This document shows positions 55,273-64,000 of a stretch of DNA of 64,000 nt, piece after piece (the first letter of the stretch is position 1; the number at the start of each line of letters is the position of its first letter). The translations under genes and the position numbers were made by a program. The notes under the pieces were generated by a model. That model saw only the letters and a list, made by a program, of their open reading frames with translations, was not told the DNA's origin and did not search any database. Origin of the DNA: Stenogyne calaminthoides (lineage: Eukaryota; Streptophyta; Magnoliopsida; Lamiales; Lamiaceae). The stretch covers positions 26,669,667 to 26,733,666 of the forward strand of contig JBBCBC010000007.1 in assembly GCA_037126765.1 (NCBI GenBank), given 5' to 3'.

Positions 55273-56081
55273 TTAGGGCACATTTCCTTGATAGATGGAT
55301 TCCATGTCCGAAAAGGTCTGAAGCCTTTCTTGGAATCTGCATCTTTGAATCGTTTTCAAGACGATGTCTATGTATGAAGCTTGTGATAGGCCTATCATCC
55401 TTTTCTTACGATCTCGAGTGATCTTGATCCCAAGGATGTGCCCGGCTTCCCCTAAGTCCTTCATATCAAATTGTTTTGAAAGCCATGCCCTTACGTCTGA
55501 TAACATCTTTACATCGTTCCCGATGATCGAAATGTCGCCTCACGATAGTACTAAGAATACCGGTCTCGCGATTCCGAAACGCTTTTTGTACACACAACTT
55601 TCGAACTCTTTTTGATCAAACCCATAAGACTTTATAACATGATCAAAACATTGGTTCCAAGCTCTGGATGCCTGTTTTAGTCCGTAAATGGACTTCATGA
55701 GCTTACAAACTAGGTGTTCTTGGCCTTTTTCAATGAAGCCTTGGGGTTGTTGCATATAGATTTCTTCATCAAGACTTCCGTTAATGAAAGTCGTCTTGAC
55801 ATCCATTTGCCAGATTTCAAAGTCGAGATGTGCAGCAATCGACAAGAGAATTCGGATGGACTTGAGCATTGCTCTGGTGAAAAAAAAGTTTCCTCATAGT
55901 CGATCCCTTCTTTACGAGTATAACCTTTCGCCACAAGCCTTTCCTTGAAGGTTTCCACCTTCCCATCCGGTCCTCTTTTTCTCTTGTACACCCACTTGCA
56001 ACCAATGGGTTTGACCCCATTAAGTGGTTCGACTAGCTCCCACACTCTGTTATGATCCATAGAACCCATTTCGGCTTTCAT
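55273..56081 (-). pseudogene. Copia RT of element C2
   Basis: Pieces 55710-56081 (VWELVEPLNGVKPIGCKWVYKR, GYTRKEGIDYEETF), 55540-55869 (WQMDVKTTFINGSLDEEIYM, IYGLKQASRAWN) and 55273-55506 (WLSKQFDMKDLGEAGHILGI) are overlapping frames of one RT. Where YVDD should be, the sequence reads Ser-stop-Gly-Asp, so the active site is destroyed. It is a different copia lineage from families B and D. I do not assign it more closely. Confidence 0.88.
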
Positions 56082-56286
56082 TGTTGTTTGCCAAGAACCT
56101 CATCCTTGTCTTGGATTGCCTCGTCATATGTCCATGGGTCTGATTCGTCTTGTCTGGGAATCAAGTCCGAGGACTCTCCTATCCCCATGAATCTCTCGGG
56201 CTGTCTCACAACCCTCCCACTCTGACGAGGTTCGGTTGTGTAAGTGTGTCGTTTGGTATGTCATCTTGTGCAGATTAGCCTTTTGG

Positions 56287-57017
56287 TTAGCCCCTTAGCT
56301 CATTTAAGGTAATCTCACTGGGTCTTCTTTTGTTCATAAAGTCTTCTTCCAAAAATCTAAAGTGGGTGCTTATTACCACCTTTTGATCTTCGGGACCATA
56401 GAACATACACCCTTTTGTTCCCTCGGGGTATCCTACAAAAAACCTTAATTCTGATTGAGGATCCAATTTTCCAACTTCCTTGTCCAACACGTAGGCCGGA
56501 CACCCCCAAATTTTCATGTGTCTCAAACTAGGCTTGCTCCCGGTCCACAATTCTTTGGGAGTTTTGGGAACCGATTTGGATGGAACCAAGTTCAGAATGT
56601 AGGCCGTTGTTTCCAAGGCATGACCCCAGAACGACTTGGGAAGATCCGCATAACTCATCATAGATCTAACCATTTCCAAAAGAGTTACTTTCTTTTCTCT
56701 GCAACCCCGTTTTGTTGAGGGGTTCCGGGTGAAGTTAGCTGGGATGCAATCCCTTTATCAGACAAGTAGTTCAAAAACTCATCGCTGAGGTACTCGCCTC
56801 CATGATCGGATCGTAGAGACTTGATACGTTTTTCACTATGATTCTCTGCTTGAGCCTTAAATTCTTTGAATTTCTCAAAGGTCTCAGATTTATGCTTCAT
56901 AAGGAAAATATAATCGTACCTTGAGTAGTCATCAATAAAATTGACGAAATATTCATAACCTCCCCTTGCTTTGGTTGACATTGGACCACATACGTCTGTG
57001 TGAACGATTTCTAACAC
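56287..57017 (-). pseudogene. Copia integrase of element C2
   Basis: 57017-56685 carries the first Asp in HTDVCGPM, the second in RSDHGGEYL and the Glu in QQNGVAEKRK, all in one open frame. After a one-base break, 56679-56287 continues with SMMSYADLPKSFWGHALETT, the PKELWTGSKPSL block, WGCPAYV and FFVGYPEGTKGC. All catalytic residues are present. It is the only complete integrase catalytic set in one frame in the window. Confidence 0.9.
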
Positions 57018-57347
57018 TTATTTAGCTTTATTCCCCTTGGCTCCGAATGCCCTCTTGGTCATTTTACCCTCCAAACATGATTCGCAGGTTGGAATTGGTT
57101 CAACTTGGAGAGACTCTAGTGAACCGTCTTCTACCAACCTTTGGATCCTCTTTGGATTAATATGTCCCAATCTTAGATGTCATAGAAGTGTCTCGTTCAC
57201 GTTTTCTTTTATCGGAAACAGTTGATGTGTTATAGGATGCATTTCGTGAGTGGTGTGCAAAGTTAATTGTATAGAGATTTTCCATCAATGTCCCATAACA
57301 GATGCACTCGTCATTTAAAGAAATGATGTCATTCTTATTAGAAGAAA
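57018..57347 (-). pseudogene. Protease-integrase junction of C2, degraded
   Basis: Zinc-binding and pre-integrase region. HLRLGHINPKRIQRL-like and CESCLEGKMTKR-like words are recognisable in shifted frames, but there is no open frame. Confidence 0.65.
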
Positions 57348-57859
57348 CTAAGTATCCATTAACAGAATTCTAGAAACTGAAAGTGAATTCTTTCTAAAAC
57401 TGGGAACATAAAGAACATCTCTTAAAATTAGAACTCTGTCTTCAAAAGACAGGTGCACTTCTCCCACTGCTTCAGCTGCCACTCTCGTAGCATCGCCCAG
57501 TGTGATGAGGATCTCACTGCCACTAAGTTGTAGGATCAGTTTGAACCCGTGAAGCAAACATGATTAGTGGATCCCGTATCAACTACCCACGAATGAGAAG
57601 TATACGCCGCTAAACAAGTTTCAACAATTAGTGAGTGAGAATTACCTTTCTTTCCGGCCCTTTTGGGGTTGGAACAGGAAAACCTCCATTGTCCTCTTTC
57701 ACCGCAGTTTAAGCACTTCCTCTTTGTATTTTCCTTGACACCACCAGCATTCGTCATCTTATCATTACCCTTGGCAACAGTTGAGTCTGATTGCTTATGG
57801 CCTTTGGTCACCTTCTTCTTCTTGCCATCCCTTGGACCTAGAAGATGAAGACGGACCAC
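57348..57859 (-). pseudogene. Zinc knuckle and protease of C2
   Basis: 57859-57536 gives a Lys-rich stretch, the knuckle CLNCGERGQWRFSC (Gln in place of the zinc-binding His) and the protease active site WVVDTGSTNHVC. 57557-57348 continues the protease. The frame break at about 57545 and the lost His make it inactive as read. Confidence 0.88.
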
Positions 57860-58290
57860 TTCCCGTCAAAGCTTGAGTTTGGTGCCCCATCAACATCTCT
57901 GTCGAGACCAAAGCTTGCAACAAATCAGCTAGCGAGGCAAAATTGCTCAAAAACTTTTGGGCAGAGAGTGAAGTACCAAATTCATCTGAGTCTCCAGATT
58001 ATAATCTGCACTCAGAACATCAAGTTTGTTCAGATGGGCCATTAACTTTGAGAACGTAATCCCTTACGGGTTTGCCCTCCACCATTTCAACGACGAAATC
58101 TCTCGCAAGGTGATCTGACGAGTCCCGCATTTTTGACTCGTCAGTTGGCTCATCTGTTTTTGGTGTGTCAAGAATCCACTTGTGCTTTTGTGCAGTTAGG
58201 ACAATTATAATTTTTCGTTTCCAATCAATATAGTTTCTATACTTATTCTATTGATTTTAAGTATAATAGCAATGGATTAAAAGGTTACGA
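57860..58290 (-). pseudogene. gag: gag fragment of C2
   Basis: Typical copia Gag words occur in sense: NYIDWKRK followed by a LTAQKHKWILDTP stretch (about 58240-58150), FVVEMVEGKPVRDYVLKVNG (about 58105-58045) and a Ser-rich end before the knuckle. Much of the usual middle of Gag is missing between these blocks, so this is an internally deleted gag. Confidence 0.75.
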
Positions 58291-59825
58291 CATGCTGAAC
58301 TGAAATATAAGCATAAATATATCACAAGGTTAGATCACATGTTTCATATTAAAATCTCAAAAAAAATATGAACATGCATCAGCCAACATCTCAAAACAGT
58401 TTAAATAAGCCACGTGGGGTGGGTCATTATTTAAACACATTCAAGCAGGTTATAAACAAGAACAGTTGCAAACCTTTAATATCCAGATTAATAGTTGGCT
58501 CCCACTTGACCAATATAAAATTGACAGGGACTTCGGGGAAGTATATGCATATCAATTTTATACCTAAGTAATAACCATGATTAAATACAGAATTATTATT
58601 TCGCTTTGAACGAGCCTCGTGGGAAGGATCATCGTCGCCACTAGTAGTAATCCACAATCATCCATCTGGAATTTATTCATGTGAAAGCTATCTTTTGACC
58701 GTCCCGTTGGGGGAATTTCTCCAAAAGAATTCACAAATAAATAAATCATGGAGGTCAAAATTAATTCAATTTTATTATCCGGAATAAAATTGTCAATTAA
58801 TTATTTAAACATACTTAGTAATTTTTTAAAGGTGAGATTTTTCATTGGGCAATTCTCATGCAAACACATTTAAACAAATTAAATAAAGCACAAGAAATCA
58901 CAACAATAAATCAAGCAAAGTGGAAAAATAAACATATTGGGCAAAAATTATCCAATTGTCATGGTTTGATTTTTCTTGGCTTGATTTTGAAGAAATGTCG
59001 TCTTGAATTTCTCCCACTCGATCGTCTCGAAAAGAACTCCGTCTCGAAACGCCACGCCAAGTAGCTCGCAGCCGGGATGCACGCCCGCATTCGGCCGGCC
59101 CCTTGGTCGAACCAGCCTCGGCAGCCTCAGCATGCCTCGGCAGGCACCGCCTGCCCGTGCCTCGGCATGCCTCGGCAGCAGCTCGGCAGGCGACGCGTGT
59201 ATCCTCTCGCATCCGCGCATGCACGCTTGCCAGCCTCGCCTAGCCTGTGGATCTCGGTAGTGCCGTGCGTCCTCGAGCGTGCTTGCCTTTGCCCGCCTGT
59301 CCGCCTCTGCCGCTTCGCGCATGGTCCCACGCGCGCCCATGCGCGCGCCCAAGCGCATCGTTTATCCACGCCCGCGCGCGTCCAGGCCAATCTCGCCCGA
59401 CGCCTAGCGTCGTGCCCGTCCGCATGGTGATGTCCGGGTCGTGCGCGTGCCTCCCTTGGAACGTTTCACGTGATGCACATTGTCCGCGTACGGTTCTGGA
59501 TCTATTCTTTAATTCTTCATCTCCGCCTCCGTTTACGATCCGATTATAATTTATTTACAAAAAATAAATAAACCTAGATCTAGACTAGTCTATTACATTG
59601 ATCAAATCAAACAAATCATAATCTACTCGTGGATTTTCTCACGAGGCAAAACGAATTCGAACGAATCGAATTAAAAACCACAATTTATATGCATGCATAA
59701 ATAAACACATTAAATTCCATGACAATTGGATACCTGCAAAAAAGATCTAGCAATTCTACTATCAAATTTTAAATTTAATGAAAACAAATTAAATTACAAT
59801 TTAAAATTCAGAGCCCGAAACCGAG
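58291..59825 (-). other. Long untranslated leader of C2, with GC-rich island
   Basis: About 1.5 kb separates gag from the primer site. 59060-59460 is strikingly GC- and CpG-rich, with repeats of GCCTCGGCAG and GCCTCGGCATGCC, in otherwise AT-rich sequence. C1 shares the start of it (27780-28044, including the word GGGAGGCACGCGCACGAC). The several overlapping open frames in the island arise because GC-rich DNA has few stops. A TTTTTTGCAGGTATCC stretch near 59730 is conserved in C1. Confidence 0.75.
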
Positions 59826-59837
59826 GCTCTGATACCA
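59826..59837 (-). promoter_or_regulatory. Primer binding site of C2
   Basis: GCTCTGATACCA on the plus strand, complement of TGGTATCAGAGC, two bases from the LTR. Confidence 0.92.
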
Positions 59838-59839
59838 GT

Positions 59840-61681
59840 TGTTGGGGAATAATTTGCACGGATCTATTCGGGATGAATATTTAAATACAAATTTAATTCT
59901 AACAATTATTACTAGCATGAATTAATCCTATATTAATTCAAATAATAATTCAACAACAAATCAAGCATATAAACAGTTCACATAAATCCTGCCCATGCGG
60001 AATTGCTACGGGTTTACGTGAACTAACCTCTTGGAGTGGCAATGGTCTCGTCGATTAAACACACCAAAAAGCCTTCCCAAGTATTCCCTAGTCCTTGCTC
60101 GTCAATCTGATGGAAGGAAACTCACGAACAATTAACAAAAGGGAAAATAAAAAATTTGTTGCACCACCTTTGTGGATTTACTAATTTTTCCAGCACATGG
60201 AATTGTACTTGGGAATGAAAGAATCATCCCCTATTTATAGATGGGGTGGTGGTCGAAAATTTTGGGGAAAAATAATGTGGGAAAATCTTTTCTTGATCTC
60301 CAAGAAATCTTGAATATATCTCATATATTCTTTTCTCCATAATTAAAAAATTTCACAAAAAATCCCACCTCATCTTGTTATGGAATTTTCGAAAAAAATA
60401 AGGATCAAGATTCCAAGATTTGGATCTTCTTGAATTTATGAGATATACTTGTATTTCAAGAAATACATATCTTCCATAATATTTTTTCAAGAAAATCAAG
60501 AAAATATTTATTTCCCTTATTCTTTGAAAATTTCGAAAATCTCACTATAAATAACCAAGTGGGAGATTTCTTGAATTTAATGAGATAATCTTGTATTCCA
60601 AGAATACATATCTTCATTCCATAACAAAATTCAAAGAAAATCTTTCTCCCTCTTTTATTTATGATTTTCGAAAAATAGGAAAAATGAGCAACAAATATTT
60701 ATTTTATTTTTAAACACCTTTTTCAGTTATTGGACTTTATGTTGGGCTACTTGGGGGGCCTTTAGGAGAATTAAGATTGGACCTTCCAATGGATCTTGAA
60801 TTATCAATATTGAGCCACAATATTATTCAAGCCCATAAATATTAATTAATCCCACTACATAATTAATATTGCACTATCCATCTTAACCCATATTACAGTC
60901 AATATGGCTCCCGGTTATTATTTCCCGTGTTTAAGATTATTTAGCCCATTAATTAATTCAAGCCACTGAAATAGATTTCCATTAATTAATATCTTTTGTC
61001 CTTTGTTAAGGAACGGTTCAACATTATTATCCATACCAGAAACTAGTTCCACTTGCAAGATTTGGTATGATAAATCTTATGAACCTCCCAAGGGGGCAAG
61101 TCGAACAAGCTTACTTGCACACGATTCTTCGTATTAAATCTTAGCAATCGCATGTGACCAATAATATTGCCCAAGATATAAAGTATTGAATCTCGTTGAT
61201 TCTCTACCCGTAATAAGTCAAAGCAATAATTACTAACCACACGCGATCTTATTTAAGGAACGAAGATTAAGAAATAACGAACCACTGAGGTCTAATTCTT
61301 CCTTGTTCAGTGTTGAAGAATTTGTCCTCCTGTAGGTCCTATTCAGTGCATCAGTCATGCACTAGTGTAATCTCTTGGTCAAGACAAGCCAATCTGAGCC
61401 TTACACTTCAACCTTTCACGATGGATTGTTCATTTCCATCTAGGTCGTGAATGGTGTACTTTTGGTTACAAGGAACTGTTAATTTAATCTTCTGTGATCT
61501 GGTATCACTAAATTAACTACAATGTAACACGTATTATTTATTGAATAGTTATGCAGTAAATATATGTAACATTCAATGATATTTAAAGCATCAGTGATAA
61601 ATAATTTATTTCAGTAGATAAGGCCGAAATTCAGTTTTGATTATACACAGTAAAAGCATACTTTTCAGTATAATCCCAACA
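59840..61681 (-). repeat. 5' LTR of element C2 (1842 bp)
   Basis: TGTTGGGGAATAAT to AATCCCAACA on the plus strand, with a TATA box (TATAAATA, minus strand) at 60232-60239. It shows the uninterrupted versions of the places hit by D2 (near 60318), B (near 60833-60843) and, by homology to C1, E and D1 (near 60970). Confidence 0.93.
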
Positions 61682-62540
61682 AGTACTAGTGAAACACACG
61701 GTTCATCAAGTCCATGAAAACTGCGGGTGCATTTGTCACTCTGAAAGGTATCACTGTGAACTCATAGTGTCCGTACCGTGTTCTGAAAGCCTTCTTCGGA
61801 ATATCACTTCCCTTCACTTTCAGTTGGTGATAGCCCGATCTCAGGTCAATTTTCGAGAACACTGTCGCATGTTTCAATTGGTCGGATAAGTCCTCGGTCC
61901 TTGGGAGAGGATATTTGTTCTTGATGGTTAGTTGGTTTAACCCTCGATAATCGATGCACATTCTGAGTGATCTGTCTTTCTTCTTCACAAAGAGTACAGG
62001 TGCTCCCCAAGGTGACACACTTAGACGGATGTACTTCTTATCCATCAGTTCTTTTAGTTGCTCTTTTAATTCCTACAATTCCTTGGGCGCCATTCTGTAT
62101 GGTGCCTTTGACACAGGTGCAGCACCAGGTGTCAAGTCGATTGTGAATTCTAGTTGGCAATCTGGGGTAATCAGGATAGTTCTTCGGGAAATACGTCAGG
62201 GTACTCATTTACGATTCGCACCTCGGCTGGCGTTTTTGTATCCATAGTCGTTGTTGAGATGTTGACTAAGTATCCCTGATAATTTCCTCCTCGTATTAGC
62301 TTGGCAGCTTTTATCGCAGAGATTACCCTCATTCCTGTGAAATGTTGTCCGTCCATTGTTTCGAAATCTATCTCCCTTTCCGAACACCTTATGATAGCCT
62401 TGTTTCGTCTTAACCAATCTATCCCTAGGATTATGTCAAAATATTTCATCCTTAGAATATAAAGATTGGTTTCTACTTTGCGTCCTACAGAACCTTCAGA
62501 CGGTTCCCGGTTAGCTCGCGTTTTCCTTTGGTGGCATCCT
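61682..62540 (-). pseudogene. Ty3-type protease-RT remnant, host of C2
   Basis: 62540-62171 has the end of the protease domain (YFDIILGIDWLRR) and the linker ending EYPDVFPEEL. 62045-61686 is the start of RT, with SVSPWGAPVLFVKKKDRSLRMCIDYR, INKYPLPR-like and SKIDLRSGYHQ. The frame is cut by C2 just after MDLMNRVFH, before the catalytic YIDD-type motif. It resembles Tekay-type chromoviruses. There is a frameshift between the two pieces. Gag and the DTG/DSG site are missing to the right. Confidence 0.88.
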
Positions 62541-63117
62541 AAGAGAAGGTTTAAAAAGTAAAAAAAAATTATTACTTCATATAGGTATGATAAAGTTTGA
62601 AACAAGAGAATCCAACGTTTAACAACACGGTACTAAGTCAATCATGCATGGGAGCACTCGGTAAAATCGGAACATACTGTCATGATCAGCAGCACGATTG
62701 TTGGGCTACGATGATGCACGTTAGAGAAACAATAACACATGTCGTAAACATTAAGATAAATATAACTGATAGAATAGAATATCCCACGAAGAGGCGTGAG
62801 ACTAAATTTATACATACATAATTAAAATGAGAAGGACAAGTTCTCGAAGCTAAACGGAGAGAAACGGGTCTCCAACGAAAATTAAAGGATGCGAGACTTC
62901 AAAATATATCAAATATAGTATTAAAATAGTCAAAATATACATATTAAGTCAAACTATGCAGGAACGCAAGCCGCTACAAAAGACCGGTTAAGGTTCAGCA
63001 AAAAGGGTGGGTTCGAATCTGAGTCGATCACGAAAGTTTCTAAGTTTTACAAAATACATCAGGGTCACTGGTTACAACCAGGAAACTATCCTCAAAAACT
63101 ATGTACAACTAAACATC
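62541..63117. other. Unassigned AT-rich sequence
   Basis: It lies between the Ty3 remnant and the new LTR. I see no recognisable motif, no tandem repeat and no conserved frame; the 74-aa frame at 62597-62821 has nothing familiar. It could be more of the Ty3 element (leader or LTR). Confidence 0.4.
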
Positions 63118-63769
63118 TGTTGTAGCATGGATAAACCCGACCTCCCACCTGGGCACGAAGGATCATAAATAATCCAACAAAGACTGCATGAAGCAACCTC
63201 GACAAGGGGACCAAGGGATCAGCCCACGTAATTCCCACAAGACCAAACCCTCAAGTCGCAAAGGTCGGCAACTCGGGTAGTCGGCAGTTCGGGAAGTCGC
63301 GATGCGATTTCCGCTTTATATTCTCAAGTCGGGAGTGACCTCCACCAGCCATAACTATACAGTTCATGTGGTCAATGACAGCCCCCGACACGCCACTAAT
63401 CCGCCCTCCACATCCGCTCCACGATTGGGGCACGCTGAAGATGGATGATTTCTGGCCTGTCAAGGCGAGATTAATGGTTCACGATATTGTAGCCCTTTCA
63501 TATGCATTATTCCTTATGTAAATTCCCACACAAAGGGTGGGAGTCATAGTATAAATACCACGGCCACCTCTGTAAAAAAACGAACAACTTAGACTTCTAG
63601 GCATATACATACATCCTCTCCCTGGCTTGGACGCCCCCGGACGTAGTCTGATTCCAAAGACGAACCGGGTCACCAACTTCTTTGTCTCTTTCCCTGATTC
63701 GATTGCCTTTAGCATACGCATTTCATAATAATTATTGTTTAACTGAGTAGATAAAAACCAGTTACAACA
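63118..63769 (+). repeat. 5' LTR of a Tat-like Ty3 element (652 bp)
   Basis: It begins TGTTGTA and ends TACAACA, a perfect 7-base terminal inverted repeat. Two bases later a primer site starts. A TATA box (TATAAATA) lies at 63550-63557. It reads plus strand. No second LTR is in the window, so the ends rest on the inverted repeat and the primer site. Confidence 0.75.
63550..63557 (+). promoter_or_regulatory. TATA box of Tat-like LTR
   Basis: TATAAATA in AGTATAAATACC, about 220 bases from the end of the LTR. Confidence 0.75.
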
Positions 63770-63771
63770 AT

Positions 63772-63788
63772 TGGCGCCATCTGTGGGA
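63772..63788 (+). promoter_or_regulatory. Primer binding site of Tat-like element
   Basis: TGGCGCCATCTGTGGGA, very close to the TGGCGCC.TCTGTGGGAA sequence typical of Tat-lineage Ty3 elements (Ogre, Retand, Grande group). It differs from the initiator-Met sites of the copia elements here. Confidence 0.85.
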
Positions 63789-63856
63789 ACACATTTCTTG
63801 AGAAATTTCAACAATTCTCAAGGAGACCTCACCTTCCAAACTCTAAGAAAAATAAA

Positions 63857-64000
63857 ATGGCAACCAACCAGGGGAAAGCTGTAATCGGGAATGAAACCGA
63901 CATTCGTGATGGCGTCGAGGTTTCACTGAGTTCTCAACCCACTCATCGGGCAGCCCTGACTGGTTCCCCTGACTGGTGGAATCTTGTCCAAACACCGGAG
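63857..64000 (+). CDS. gag: Start of gag of Tat-like element (runs off window)
   Basis: The frame opens at 63857 with MATNQGKAVIGNETDIRDG, 69 bases after the primer site, and is open for all 48 codons to the window end. Position and distance fit the gag start of a Tat-like element. The sequence is too short for a domain call. Confidence 0.6.
   Translation, partial: MATNQGKAVIGNETDIRDGVEVSLSSQPTHRAALTGSPDWWNLVQTPE

Larger units (their letters stand above)
38219..61681 (-). mobile_element. Element C2: Ty1/copia retrotransposon, family C, split by element B
   Basis: It reads right to left: 5' LTR 59840-61681, primer site 59826-59837, leader, gag-pol 54480-58290, polypurine tract at 54462, then the 3' LTR in two pieces (54461-53602 and 38733-38219) separated by element B. 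The far end of the 3' LTR is missing, cut where D2 was inserted and beyond. The interior is 5.4 kb, ordinary for copia. It is inserted into the RT of a Ty3 element on its right side. Its own target duplication cannot be checked because the left end is lost. Confidence 0.88.

Noticed and set aside
58898..59549. Several overlapping 60-136-aa frames on both strands
   Set aside because: They lie in the GC-rich leader island, where stops are rare. Compositions are Arg/Ala/Pro-rich and no frame is favoured over the others.
62597..62821. A 74-aa plus-strand frame in unassigned sequence
   Set aside because: It has no motif, no neighbour context and no plausible start or promoter.

Overview
This window looks like gene-free, repeat-packed DNA from a flowering plant, probably a eudicot with a large genome. 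I find no host gene, rRNA, tRNA or CRISPR. Nearly every base belongs to LTR retrotransposons inserted into one another. The signs of a plant are initiator-Met-type primer sites (TGGTATCAGAGC), SIRE/Maximus-like Ty1/copia reverse transcriptases, a chromovirus-like Ty3 RT and a Tat-like primer site. Species cannot be told from this.

Four kinds of element make up the nest. Family B (SIRE-like copia, ~1.8-kb LTRs) is present twice: element E on the minus strand (5519-26430, target duplication TAAAG) and element B on the plus strand (38734-53601, target duplication AAGCC). Family D (related SIRE-like copia, ~2.0-kb LTRs) is present as two right-hand ends: D1 (1-5503) and D2 (29877-38218). Family C (a different copia, ~1.84-kb LTRs) is the host of those insertions: C1 (plus; LTR pieces 5504-5518 and 26436-27440, leader to 28044) and C2 (minus; 38219-61681, interrupted by B). 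C2 in turn sits inside the RT of a chromovirus-like Ty3 element (61682-62540, minus), and a probable Ty3-type LTR lies at 28045-29876. At the right edge a Tat-like element begins (LTR 63118-63769, primer site, start of gag running off the window).

Layout: 1-3536 third ORF and polypurine tracts of D1; 3537-5503 its 3' LTR; 5519-26430 element E, whose middle (8795-14922) is an inverted fragment of the same family; 26436-28044 C1 LTR and leader; 28045-29876 Ty3-like LTR; 29877-36122 D2 RT-RNase H and third ORF; 36123-38218 D2 LTR; 38219-38733 C2 LTR piece; 38734-53601 element B; 53602-54461 C2 LTR piece; 54462-59839 C2 interior; 59840-61681 C2 5' LTR; 61682-64000 Ty3 remnants and the new Tat-like element.

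Both SIRE-like families carry a long third ORF between pol and the 3' LTR, rich in predicted coiled coil. Family B also carries, antisense in the pol/third-ORF spacer, a small ORF with its own TATA box. The most interesting signal concerns gag and pol in family B. The two long copies keep a ~1.2-kb GT...AG-bounded segment that contains the end of gag, the gag stop codon and a stop in the pol frame. The inverted fragment lacks exactly that segment, joining gag to protease in frame. This suggests an intron-like switch between Gag and Gag-Pol.

A second pervasive signal is that copies differ mainly at CTG and CAG words, which become CG-containing words. This hits even the primer site and RT active site of the young-looking element B. 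I read it as a probable base-calling artefact at CHG-methylated cytosines, so many of the broken ORFs listed here may be less broken in reality.
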